Assembly: GCA_013151835.1 (NCBI GenBank)
Contig: JAADHK010000134.1
Coordinates: 1 to 38,538 of the forward strand
Reading direction: 5' to 3'
DNA from: Deltaproteobacteria bacterium
Lineage (GTDB): Bacteria; Desulfobacterota; Desulfobacteria; Desulfobacterales; Desulfosalsimonadaceae
Length of the DNA stretch: 38,538 nucleotides
Positions 14,950-23,206 of this stretch are shown here, piece after piece (positions within the stretch are counted from its first letter, which is position 1; the number at the start of each line of letters is the position of its first letter). A program made the position numbers and the translations under genes. The notes under the pieces were generated by a model that was given only the letters and a program-made list of their open reading frames with translations, was not told where the DNA came from and did not search any database.

Positions 14950-16347
14950 ATGTCAGTGAAAAAAAGGCTGCCGCCCGGAACGTTTTTTCTCATCATAATA
15001 GTGTCGTTTTTTTATATGCCTCCGGGTACAAGCCCTACCCATGCCGCCGTTAATCTCCGGGAAAACGACGTTGTCAGGGCTGTTCGGCAAATCAGCCCTG
15101 CAGTCGTCAATATCAGCACACAATACGAGGTCCGAAGGCGTGTCAATCCCTTTTCAGCTCATGGACGGGATGATTTTTTCAAGAATTTTTTCGATCCCGG
15201 CGTTGAAAAACGGCAGAAACTAACCAGCCTCGGTTCAGGCGTCATCATAGACGGAAAACGGGGTTTTATTCTTACCAACGCCCATGTCATTGCCCGGGGG
15301 GGCAAAATAACCGTTGTCCTGAAAGACGGGCGACGGCTTGAGGCCGAAATTGTCGGTGCGGATTCCGAATCGGATCTTGCCGTTCTGAGAATAGCACCCG
15401 ATGAATTGCTCCCGGATGTAAAAATGGGGAATTCCGACGACCTTATGATAGGGGAGACGGTGATTGCCATAGGCAACCCCTATGGGTTTTCCAATACAGT
15501 CACGACCGGGGTTGTGAGCGCCGTGAATCGCAGTGTACGTATCGACAAGCATATTTTTCGTAATTTTATCCAGACGGATGCGTCCATCAATCCAGGCAAC
15601 AGCGGGGGGCCGCTGTTGAATATCCTGGGCGAACTCATCGGCATCAATTCCGCCATTTACAAAAACGCCGAAGGGATCGGGTTTGCCATTCCGATCAACA
15701 GGGCGAAAAAGATCGTTGCCGACCTGATAGACTACGGCGAAGTCGTTCCCGGGTGGATAGGTCTTATTGTTGGCAACATTTCCCCAAACCTTGCCGACTA
15801 TCTAAATATAAAAAAAGGAAACGGCGTTGTCGTAAAATCCGTTGCCCCATCCAGCCCGGCCGGGAAAATCAATATCACGCCGGGAGATGTTATACTTGAA
15901 CTGGATAAAACCCTTATTCATTCGGTCTATGATTACCGGTCTGTTTTAAGGGGAGCCTCAAAAGGCCGGACAATGCCCATAAAGATTTTAAGGGGAAAGA
16001 AGAATCTTTCAGGAAAGGTTGTTGCCGGTATTTTTCCGGAGGATCTGGCGCCGTCTCTTGGCCATCGTCTTCTCGGCATAAAGGTGGTCGGCATTGACAA
16101 AAAAAATAATTTTAACAATATTTATGCCTCATCAGGGGTTATTATCTCTCAAATCGATTCCGGATCGCCCCTTGCCGGCATAGGTGTCAGGCCCGGGGAT
16201 GTGATCAGAAAGATTGATAACCAGATATGCAATGATACGGATGCATTTTACAGGGCTGTTGTTAAAAAACGCTGGAAAGAGTCGGTTGTTATTCTTCTGC
16301 AGAGGGGAGAACATGGTTATTATATTACCGTAAAGCTGGCTGAATGA
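14950..16347 (+). CDS. Periplasmic HtrA/DegP-like serine protease with two PDZ domains
   Basis: This 465-residue protein starts with a signal peptide (hydrophobic residues 11-23, cleavage near PTHAA). The trypsin-like domain has the triad H112 (LTNAHVI), D142 (SDLAVL) and S218 (NPGNSGGPL). Two PDZ domains follow at about 255-350 and 360-465; the typical SPAGKINITPGDVI and SPLAGIGVRPGDVI segments are visible. Such proteases remove misfolded proteins from the envelope. The stop overlaps the start of the next gene by four bases (ATGA), so it is translationally coupled to the second patatin, an uncommon pairing. Confidence 0.93.
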   Translation: MSVKKRLPPGTFFLIIIVSFFYMPPGTSPTHAAVNLRENDVVRAVRQISPAVVNISTQYEVRRRVNPFSAHGRDDFFKNFFDPGVEKRQKLTSLGSGVIIDGKRGFILTNAHVIARGGKITVVLKDGRRLEAEIVGADSESDLAVLRIAPDELLPDVKMGNSDDLMIGETVIAIGNPYGFSNTVTTGVVSAVNRSVRIDKHIFRNFIQTDASINPGNSGGPLLNILGELIGINSAIYKNAEGIGFAIPINRAKKIVADLIDYGEVVPGWIGLIVGNISPNLADYLNIKKGNGVVVKSVAPSSPAGKINITPGDVILELDKTLIHSVYDYRSVLRGASKGRTMPIKILRGKKNLSGKVVAGIFPEDLAPSLGHRLLGIKVVGIDKKNNFNNIYASSGVIISQIDSGSPLAGIGVRPGDVIRKIDNQICNDTDAFYRAVVKKRWKESVVILLQRGEHGYYITVKLAE

Positions 16348-17276
16348 ATTTCATTGAAGGAACATCTTATATTTCCAGGAGTGTCCGGTCCAGATTGAGG
16401 GGCTTTCCGAATAAAAAGGTCCTGGTTCTCGAGGGCGGAGGGATGCGCGGTATTTTTACCGTGGGCGTACTCCAGGCATTCACGGAACATGGCTTCAATC
16501 CGTGGAAGCTTATAATCGGCGCCTCGGCCGGTGCATTAAACGGCATCGTATATGCGGCAAACCAGATACACATCGCCAGGGACGCTTTTTTTTCTGAGCT
16601 GACTTGTGGCCATTTTATCCGGATAAGCAATATTTTCAGGCCGGAAAAACATATTTTAAATCTCGACTGGATGACGGATTACATCATTTCGGGGGATGAG
16701 CCGTTAAACATCAAGCGATTAAGAACCATGGCCTGTCCGGTTCTGCTTGCGGCGACCCGTTTTTTTCGGGACGCGCCACCCGACATTCTGTTTTTGAACA
16801 GCAAGACCGACAACTTATCCGATGCCATGAAGGCAACCGCTGCAATGCCTTTTTTTTACCGGGGGTTTGTTCCATACGGAAAAGATCTGCTTATAGACGG
16901 TGGAGTGCTGGATGCCATACCTTTCGAAAAAGCCCTTGAAATGGGCTTTGAGGAAAAAGATATTCTCGTTGTGCTCACACGGCCGAAAGGTTACCGTAAA
17001 TACACGGACTCTTTTTGGGTGAATATGCTCTATGAGACATATTACCGGGATGAACAATACAGCTTTCTCCTGTCCGCTCTCCAGGGACATTATGACGCTT
17101 ACAACCGTAAGCTCGATAAACTTGAGCGGCATCACAGCATAGATGTGATTTATCCGCCCCGGCATTTTAAAATAAACCGGCTCAGCAAAAACGAACAAAA
17201 GATCGTTGAAGGATTTGAGCAGGGGGTTTCCGCTGCTAAATCATATCTTCATAAAAAGCACATCAGGCATGAATAA
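16344..17276 (+). CDS. Patatin-like phospholipase (YjjU type)
   Basis: This 310-residue patatin has the oxyanion loop EGGGMRGIF (30-38), nucleophile S61 in GASAG, and D185 in LIDGGVLDAIP. The layout and the C-terminal part (LVVLTRPKGYRK; RHFKINRLSKNE) fit the YjjU-like group more than the RssA-like protein at 7138. No signal peptide is seen. It overlaps the HtrA-like gene by four bases, so the two are made together. The physiological substrate is unknown; membrane phospholipid or granule lipid are the candidates. Confidence 0.88.
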   Translation: MNFIEGTSYISRSVRSRLRGFPNKKVLVLEGGGMRGIFTVGVLQAFTEHGFNPWKLIIGASAGALNGIVYAANQIHIARDAFFSELTCGHFIRISNIFRPEKHILNLDWMTDYIISGDEPLNIKRLRTMACPVLLAATRFFRDAPPDILFLNSKTDNLSDAMKATAAMPFFYRGFVPYGKDLLIDGGVLDAIPFEKALEMGFEEKDILVVLTRPKGYRKYTDSFWVNMLYETYYRDEQYSFLLSALQGHYDAYNRKLDKLERHHSIDVIYPPRHFKINRLSKNEQKIVEGFEQGVSAAKSYLHKKHIRHE

Positions 17277-17334
17277 ATTTTACATTCCGTAATCAGGCTT
17301 AAAAAGATATAATCGGATTTTTGGGAGAAAATAT

Positions 17335-18663
17335 ATGAGTTTTTTTGATATCTTCAGGGGGAAGTCTCCGGAGGAGCATGAATTCAAGGGTGATGAATTC
17401 TTAAAAAAATCCGCTTTTGGTGACGCTAAAATAGAATTTGAAAAGGCAATCGATAAGATAACCAGGCGGTATCCGGAAAAAATTCACTTTCTTGACAGGA
17501 TAGAGACAAAGCATCGTGATGCGGCCGAAGCCCTTGCCCGCGGACATGTCGGAACCGGTGACGAGATGGCCCAACTGGGAGATCATGAGGAAGCCAGGAC
17601 CTTTTATCGTCTGGCCCTTGAACTTACGACGGATGGTTCTTTTTCAACCATGGTTGAGAAAAAGATCGCGTCTCTTTCTTCGGGGGGGCAAGAAGCAGAA
17701 ACTGAGTGCCTGACGGAATCGCCAATGGATTTGGATAGCGGGAATGAAGAAACTCGTACCGGTTTTGTTGAAGCCGATAAGGATGAGGGCGGAGAGGTTG
17801 AATCTGCGGCACAGCCCCTTGTCCTTTCCGAACCCGTGGATATGACGCCCCAGTCCGAGAACGAAATATTTTCAATCCTTCTTCACGCCCTTCCGGAAGC
17901 GGTTCAAAAGGCATATGCCGGATACGGGGATGCTTTTAAAAAAGGATATATCGCATTGAACCAGGCGGATTTTGCAGCTGCGGTTCGTGAACTGACCATG
18001 GCACATGAGGAAAATGCCGGTTCAACTACCTTTATTCCGCTTGAGCTTGCAACGGCTTATATCCATTTGCCCGATTTTAACAACGCCCTGGCTCTTTTGG
18101 ATGAATATGTGGCACAGAGTCCCTATGATATAAGGGTGTATCAGCTCTTCTGCGAACTTTTCTGGGAAGCGGGGACCCCGAAAATAGCCATGGCCCGCCT
18201 TTCGACCGCCCCTGAATCGATCCGGTCGGCAAAGCCCATGCAACTGCTTGCCGGGGAGACGCTTTTCCAGATCGGGGCCTATGACGCAGCTGAAAATGTT
18301 TTCAATCAGGGTATTCGGATGCACGGCAAGGACGAACACCTGACAAGGGGGCTTGCCAAAACTTACGAAGCAAGGGGCGAGATCGTCAAGGCCCGTGAAT
18401 CGTACGCATGGATACTCAACCATTGCGCCGGATGCGGATGCGCGGTTGATCCCATTGTAAAACGTCGTTATGCTGATCTCTGTTTCAAATCCAACGACCG
18501 GTCTGCACGTCTTCTCGAGGTATATTTTTCTCTTGTCACCGATGATCCGGATAACCGTAAGGCTACTTTCGAGAAAATCGCACAAATTTATGAAGAGAAC
18601 GGGAACAATTCCGAAGCCCGGCGTTACAGGGCTCTTGCCGGTAAGTCGGCAGCTCACGGGTAA
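17335..18663 (+). CDS. TPR-repeat protein with a CxxCxC motif
   Basis: This 442-residue soluble protein is built of tetratricopeptide-like helical pairs. One set is at about 20-100 (GDEFLKKSAFGDAKIEFEKAI, then a region with DHEEARTFYRLALE). A longer set runs from about 200 (AYIHLPDFNNALALLDEYV; GAYDAAENVFNQGI; GEIVKARESYAWIL). An acidic low-complexity stretch separates them (about 115-170). Near residue 365 is NHCAGCGCAVDP, a C-x2-C-x-C cluster that may bind metal. TPR proteins usually act as scaffolds. The ATG follows GGGAG. No partner can be named from context. Confidence 0.8.
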   Translation: MSFFDIFRGKSPEEHEFKGDEFLKKSAFGDAKIEFEKAIDKITRRYPEKIHFLDRIETKHRDAAEALARGHVGTGDEMAQLGDHEEARTFYRLALELTTDGSFSTMVEKKIASLSSGGQEAETECLTESPMDLDSGNEETRTGFVEADKDEGGEVESAAQPLVLSEPVDMTPQSENEIFSILLHALPEAVQKAYAGYGDAFKKGYIALNQADFAAAVRELTMAHEENAGSTTFIPLELATAYIHLPDFNNALALLDEYVAQSPYDIRVYQLFCELFWEAGTPKIAMARLSTAPESIRSAKPMQLLAGETLFQIGAYDAAENVFNQGIRMHGKDEHLTRGLAKTYEARGEIVKARESYAWILNHCAGCGCAVDPIVKRRYADLCFKSNDRSARLLEVYFSLVTDDPDNRKATFEKIAQIYEENGNNSEARRYRALAGKSAAHG

Positions 18664-18714
18664 GCGCTTTTTGCAGGATAAAAGTCCCATATTCCTAGAT
18701 GGAGGATAACCGTT

Positions 18715-19485
18715 ATGAAGACGCTTTTTTATAACCAGACAGCATACATATCTGATTTGGATCTAAACGGGGATAGCGATAAAACGCTTTTTCTGGTCCA
18801 TGGCGCCGGTCTTTCCAAGGGGCTGTGGGAGCGCCAGCTTGGCGCTTTCCCCGGGCTTGCGGCAACCATCGCAATTGATCTCCCGGGACACGGGGAAAGC
18901 CGGAACCCGGCCAAAAAAAACATCACCGAATATGCCGATGCGGTTATGGACCTGGTGAGACACACGGGGGCCAGGCAGCCGGTCCTTTGCGGCCTCAGCA
19001 TGGGCGGGGCTGTCTGTCTCGACCTGCTGATCAGGTATCCGGAATTTTTTGTCGCCGGAATTCTCATGCACACGGGGGCAAAGCTTACGGTTAACAGGCT
19101 CCTCTTCGATACCCTCAAAAAGGGGATCGAAGAGCATCTTGACATGATTGCCGCCTTTGCCGTTTCTCCCAAATCGGATTCAAAAAAAATGAAGCCGCTG
19201 ATCAGGGATATTTCGGTTTTATCGGTGGAGACGGCAACAGGGGATTTTACAGCCTGCAACACCTTTGACCGGATGGGTGATCTTTCTGCAGTCAAGGTCC
19301 CGGTGCTTGTTGTTACCGGGAGCGATGATCTTATCACGCCTGGTAAATACGGCGCTTATCTGGTCGAACATATATCCGACTCGAGGCTGTTTATTATAAA
19401 GGACGCAGGCCATCTTTCACCCCTTGAACGCCCGGAAGCCGTTAATGAAGTTATTTCCGGTTTTCTGACGGAGATTTCCGGATAA
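18715..19485 (+). CDS. Alpha/beta-fold hydrolase
   Basis: This 256-residue single-domain hydrolase carries the catalytic serine S95 in CGLSMGGAV, the acid in VTGSDDLITPG and the histidine in KDAGHLSPLERPE. An HGAGLSKGLW oxyanion loop and a DLPGHGES strand are typical of the BioH/MhpC/lipase-like group. The size is normal for the fold. It lies 51 bp after the TPR gene with a good GGAGG site, so it may share that transcript. The substrate is unknown; esterase or lipase action would fit the two patatins and the acyltransferase nearby. Confidence 0.88.
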   Translation: MKTLFYNQTAYISDLDLNGDSDKTLFLVHGAGLSKGLWERQLGAFPGLAATIAIDLPGHGESRNPAKKNITEYADAVMDLVRHTGARQPVLCGLSMGGAVCLDLLIRYPEFFVAGILMHTGAKLTVNRLLFDTLKKGIEEHLDMIAAFAVSPKSDSKKMKPLIRDISVLSVETATGDFTACNTFDRMGDLSAVKVPVLVVTGSDDLITPGKYGAYLVEHISDSRLFIIKDAGHLSPLERPEAVNEVISGFLTEISG

Positions 19486-19557
19486 CGGGGTGCGGTCTCC
19501 ATTGCCCCGGAAAACCTCTTGAGTCAATGGAAAAGATTTGATAAACACAGAAAACGA

Positions 19558-19721
19558 TTTTTACGAGGCCGTCATTTTTGACGGACTCGTAAAAAGTCAG
19601 GCAACCCGGTAAAGATGGCTAAGTAGAAAGTTCCATATACAAGGCGTAGTGGTGTCGCGAAAGCGGAGGCATACATCGCGACCCGCTACAACGCAGTAGA
19701 TGGGACTTTTTACGACGCCAT
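19558..19721 (+). repeat. Palindromic repeat element upstream of argC
   Basis: A near-perfect hairpin opens the element: TTTTTACGAG-x-CCGTCA (19558-19574) against TGACGG-x-CTCGTAAAAA (19579-19595), with a 4-base loop. The element then runs to an inverted end, with CGTAAAAAGTC (19588-19598) matching GACTTTTTACG (19704-19714). An internal hairpin GTCGCGA/TCGCGAC lies at 19654-19682. Read in reverse, its interior resembles the copy at 22092-22156. It ends 21 bp before the argC start and may also end transcription of the hydrolase gene. Confidence 0.8.
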
Positions 19722-19742
19722 TATTTTTAAAGGAATAATTTT

Positions 19743-20780
19743 ATGATCAGGGTCGGTATTGTTGGAGCGACCGGTTATGCCGGAGCGGAGCTGATCCGTA
19801 TCCTTTCGGGGCATCCCGGGGTTGAAATTACGATCCTGACATCCAGACAATATGCCGGGCAAAGGATTGAAGATATATTTCCAGCCTTGCGGGGTCGTGT
19901 CGATCTTCGGTGTGAGCCGATAGATACCGGGCAATTGTGTGCAAAGACCGATATCGTCTTTACGGCCTTGCCTCATCGTATTCCCATGAATTTTGTCCCG
20001 GACCTGCTGGAATGCAATAAAAAAGTCATCGATCTTTCGGCTGATTTCAGGTTTTCAGACCCAAACCTGTATGAATCCGCATATGAGTCCCACTTGTGCC
20101 CGGACCTGCTGAAAACGGCAGTTTACGGATTAAGTGAAATTTACCGTGCTGATATCGCGGTTGCGTCTTTGGTTGGGAATCCCGGCTGTTATCCTACCTG
20201 CACTCTTCTTCCCCTTCTTCCCCTGGTTTCCGATGGGATTATTTCTGCCTCCGGGATTATTGTTGATGCAAAATCGGGCGTCTCCGGTGCGGGCCGCGGG
20301 CTTTCACTGCCAACCCATTTCTGCGAGGCCAATGAATCCGTAAGGGCTTATAAAGTAGCGGCTCACAGGCATGAGCCCGAAATAGAGGAGATCCTTTGCC
20401 TGTTCGCAGGCGAACCGGTAGATATCACGTTCGTGCCCCATCTCATGCCCATGTCCAGAGGCATGGAGTCGACCATTTACGCTGATCTTTCGGCCGGCGC
20501 CGGGTCGGACGATATTGCTCAATGCCTTAAAAAATATTACTCGGATAAAAAATTCATCAGGATAAATACCGATGGAACGTCTCCTGACACCAGGAACGTC
20601 CGTTTTACCAATTATTGCGATATTGGATTTGTAATTGATGAAAAGAACCGGCGTCTGATCCTGATGTCGGCCATAGACAACCTTGTCAAGGGCGCTGCCG
20701 GACAGGCGGTCCAGAACATGAATATTATGGCCGGACTCGATGAAGGCACCGGGCTTTGCCCGGTTCCGTTTCCTTTATAA
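19743..20780 (+). CDS. argC: N-acetyl-gamma-glutamyl-phosphate reductase
   Basis: This NADPH-dependent enzyme makes N-acetylglutamate semialdehyde in arginine synthesis. The nucleotide-binding VGIVGATGYAGAELIRIL opens the protein. The catalytic C149 sits in VGNPGCYPT, and KSGVSGAGRG and FVPHLMPMSRG follow as expected. The 345-residue length is normal for the family. The ATG has an AAGGA site at 19730-19734. No other arg gene is adjacent, so it is expressed alone or with the upstream hydrolase. A repeat element occupies its whole upstream region. Confidence 0.96.
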   Translation: MIRVGIVGATGYAGAELIRILSGHPGVEITILTSRQYAGQRIEDIFPALRGRVDLRCEPIDTGQLCAKTDIVFTALPHRIPMNFVPDLLECNKKVIDLSADFRFSDPNLYESAYESHLCPDLLKTAVYGLSEIYRADIAVASLVGNPGCYPTCTLLPLLPLVSDGIISASGIIVDAKSGVSGAGRGLSLPTHFCEANESVRAYKVAAHRHEPEIEEILCLFAGEPVDITFVPHLMPMSRGMESTIYADLSAGAGSDDIAQCLKKYYSDKKFIRINTDGTSPDTRNVRFTNYCDIGFVIDEKNRRLILMSAIDNLVKGAAGQAVQNMNIMAGLDEGTGLCPVPFPL

Positions 20781-20941
20781 CCCATCAGATCATGTAGCTT
20801 GCTGTTGACACGGCGCCTGAAAATGATATTCATATCGCTTATGCACAAATTTTTTTTGTATTATAAGGTGAGTTTGCGCTTTTGCTTTGAGTCGCCGTTA
20901 AGGCAGGTGTGTCGCTAACAAAAACAATTAGGAGGGGTATG

Positions 20942-22087
20942 ATGAAAAGAAAAGTCGTATTACTGATCGTAACTGGCCTGTTTATTTTTACGTCGATTGC
21001 CGCTTATGCCGCTGAAAAGTCTTACAAGGTGGGATGCATCTACGCCATTACGGGGAAAGCCTCCTGGCTCGGTGAGCCCGAGATGAATACGGTTAAAATG
21101 ATCGCCGAGAAGATCAACGCCGCCGGTGGTATCAACGGCCATAAACTAGAACTTTACATCGAGGATAGCCAGGGGCAGAACACCAGGGCCGTAAATGCCG
21201 CAAAGAAACTTATCAAAAAAGACAAGGTATGCGCCATAATCGGTCCATCCAGAAGCGGGACATCCCTTGCCTGCGTTCCGATCGTTTCAGCGGCAAAGGT
21301 GCCCATGATTTCCTGCGCTGCTGCGGAAAGCATCATAACTCCCGTGAGCGAACGGAAATGGATATTCAAGACAGCCCAGAACGACAGCGACGCCGTGCGC
21401 AGGATTTATGAAAATATGAATGAACGCGGCATAAAAAAGGTCGGGCTCATAACCGGTACAACCGGTTTCGGAAATGCCGGGAGGAAGCAGCTCAAATCAA
21501 TGGCCGGGAAATATGGCCTTGAAATTGTGGCGGATGAAACCTATACCCCGGCCGATACCGATATGACGGCCCAACTGGTAAATATCAGAAATGCCGGGGC
21601 ACAGGCCATTGTCAACTGGTCAATTGTTCCTGCTCAGTCCATTGTTCCGAAAAACATGGCCCAGCTTAAAATGAATATTCAGCTCTACCAGAGCCACGGG
21701 TTTGGAAACATCAAGTATGTTAAAGCTGCGGGCAAGGCTGCGGACGGACTCATCTTTCCCGGCGGCAGGCTTCTTGCCGTTGATACGGTTGCCGAAGACA
21801 ATCCTCAGAAAAAGGTTCTAACCGCCTATAAGGCCGAATACGAAGCCCGCTTCAAGGAGCCGTCCAGCACGTTCGGCGGTCATGCATATGATGCCATTAA
21901 TATCATAGTAAAGGCCCTGAAAATGGCCGGTGACAACCCGGCCGCAATCCGGGACGCTATTGAAAAAATCAGGTTTGTGGGAATCAGCGGTTCGTTTAAG
22001 TTCTCTCCGACCGATCACAGCGGCCTGGACAAGAGCTCTTTTGACATGCTGACTGTCAAGAACGGGAAGTTTGTCGTCCTGAAGTAG
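20942..22087 (+). CDS. livK: Periplasmic substrate-binding protein of a branched-chain amino acid-type ABC transporter
   Basis: The mature protein captures the substrate in the periplasm and delivers it to the LivHM permease. A signal peptide (KRKVVLLIVTGLFIF, cleavage after AAYA) is followed by the type I periplasmic-binding fold: YKVGCIYAITGKASWLGE, GPSRSGTSL, then the second lobe. At 381 residues it is the family's usual size. I favour ATG 20942, 6 bp after GGAGG; ATG 20939 is equally possible, and the GTG at 20909 is unlikely. A possible -35 TTGACA lies at 20805-20810. Substrates of this family range from leucine to urea, amides and aromatic acids. Confidence 0.92.
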   Translation: MKRKVVLLIVTGLFIFTSIAAYAAEKSYKVGCIYAITGKASWLGEPEMNTVKMIAEKINAAGGINGHKLELYIEDSQGQNTRAVNAAKKLIKKDKVCAIIGPSRSGTSLACVPIVSAAKVPMISCAAAESIITPVSERKWIFKTAQNDSDAVRRIYENMNERGIKKVGLITGTTGFGNAGRKQLKSMAGKYGLEIVADETYTPADTDMTAQLVNIRNAGAQAIVNWSIVPAQSIVPKNMAQLKMNIQLYQSHGFGNIKYVKAAGKAADGLIFPGGRLLAVDTVAEDNPQKKVLTAYKAEYEARFKEPSSTFGGHAYDAINIIVKALKMAGDNPAAIRDAIEKIRFVGISGSFKFSPTDHSGLDKSSFDMLTVKNGKFVVLK

Positions 22088-22091
22088 ATGA

Positions 22092-22156
22092 TGACGGACT
22101 CGTAAAAAGCCCATCTGCGGCGTTGCGCTCGCCGTGCATATGGAGCTTTTTACGAG
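22092..22156 (+). repeat. Palindromic repeat element after livK
   Basis: CTCGTAAAAAGC (22099-22110) and GCTTTTTACGAG (22145-22156) form a perfect 12-bp inverted repeat around a 34-base centre. The stretch TGACGGACTCGTAAAAAG (22092-22109) is identical to 19579-19596. It begins 5 bp after the livK stop codon. Confidence 0.85.
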
Positions 22157-22175
22157 CCCTAAGGCATTTGTGTTA

Positions 22176-22214
22176 TCCGTCCGCTGTCAATCATATTGGC
22201 AGCGGACGGATTTT
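22176..22214 (+). terminator. Rho-independent terminator between livK and livH
   Basis: TCCGTCCGCTG (22176-22186) pairs perfectly with CAGCGGACGGA (22200-22210), followed by TTTT and an AT-rich tail. It would end much of the livK transcription, making more binding protein than permease, as is common in such operons. Confidence 0.85.
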
Positions 22215-22246
22215 ATATATGGTTATCAGTTATCGGTTTACGGTAA

Positions 22247-22290
22247 CCGGTTGACGGTTTGTTCCAATAATTCATGCAACCGTCAACCGG
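22247..22290 (+). promoter_or_regulatory. Inverted repeat ahead of livH
   Basis: CCGGTTGACGGTT (22247-22259) pairs perfectly over 13 bp with AACCGTCAACCGG (22278-22290) around an 18-nt loop. It ends 22 bp before the livH start and has no T-run, so it is more likely an operator, an RNA structure controlling translation, or a repeat than a terminator. Confidence 0.55.
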
Positions 22291-22311
22291 GCTTATTAAA
22301 TGGATTGAGAT

Positions 22312-23205
22312 GTGATAAATCCAAACGACATACTGCAATTTCTTTTCATGGGGATTCAGCGGGGAAGCATTTATGCGCTGGTTGCCATTGGTTTTAATAT
22401 GATTTACAATTCCACCGGGATTATCAATTTCGCACAGGGCGAGTTTGTCGTGCTCGGAGGCCTGATGATGGTTACCCTGACAATGAACTTAAGCCTCTCA
22501 ATGCCGTTTGCTTTTCTGCTTTCCGTTCTTTTTGTCACCATTGTCGGTTTTCTCATGGAAAGATTGACCATCAACCCCGTCAGGGAGCCGACGGTACTTC
22601 GCCTGATAATAATCACAATCGCGGTTTCAATCCTTTTAAAAGGCTTGGCCATGTGTATCTGGGGCAAGGGGTCTCTTTATATGCGCCAGTTCACTCAGAC
22701 CGGCCCCATTGAATTCTTCGGAGCCACGATAATGCCTCAGACTCTCTGGATTATCGGCATACTTGCAGCGGTGGTCTCAGCGTATATCCTTTTTTTTAAT
22801 TTCACTCTCACCGGCAAATGCATGCGGGCCTGTTCCATAAACCGGGACTCGGCCAGGCTTTGCGGTATAAACGACCGGCTCATGGTCATGCTTTCATTTG
22901 CACTGTCCGCCGGCATCGGAGCCGTCGCCGGAATTATTATCACGCCGATTATCCAGATGGATTACGGCCGGGGAGCGCTTCTTGGCCTGAAAGGGTTCGG
23001 CGCCGCCGTTCTCGGGGGGCTCGGCAACAGCGGAGGCGCGGTTGTGGCCGGTCTGTTGATCGGGATCCTCGAAGCCATGTCCGGCGGGTATATATCGTCC
23101 CATTACATGGACGCCATTGCCCTTATCGTAATGCTTTTTGTCCTTTTCGTGCGTCCCGGCGGTATCTTTGGAAAATCCGAAGAGATCCGTCTAAAAGAGT
23201 TCTGA
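22312..23205 (+). CDS. livH: LivH-type inner-membrane permease
   Basis: One of two membrane subunits of the importer. The 297-residue protein has about eight hydrophobic helices, the N-terminal GSIYALVAIGFNMIYNSTG and GIINFAQGEFVVLGG typical of LivH, and the coupling segment (FGAAVLGGLGNSGGAVVAGLLIG). The GTG start gives the correct family N-terminus but has only a weak ribosome site. It is followed after one base by livM (TGA-T-ATG). Confidence 0.93.
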   Translation: MINPNDILQFLFMGIQRGSIYALVAIGFNMIYNSTGIINFAQGEFVVLGGLMMVTLTMNLSLSMPFAFLLSVLFVTIVGFLMERLTINPVREPTVLRLIIITIAVSILLKGLAMCIWGKGSLYMRQFTQTGPIEFFGATIMPQTLWIIGILAAVVSAYILFFNFTLTGKCMRACSINRDSARLCGINDRLMVMLSFALSAGIGAVAGIIITPIIQMDYGRGALLGLKGFGAAVLGGLGNSGGAVVAGLLIGILEAMSGGYISSHYMDAIALIVMLFVLFVRPGGIFGKSEEIRLKEF

Positions 23206-23206
23206 T

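Noticed and set aside
18022-18690. 222-codon minus-strand frame within the TPR gene
   Set aside because: It is antisense to a convincing TPR protein and has no domain signal of its own.
20805-20833. A firm sigma70 promoter for livK
   Set aside because: TTGACA is perfect, but the -10 at normal spacing (TATTCA) is poor, so it is mentioned only as a possible -35.
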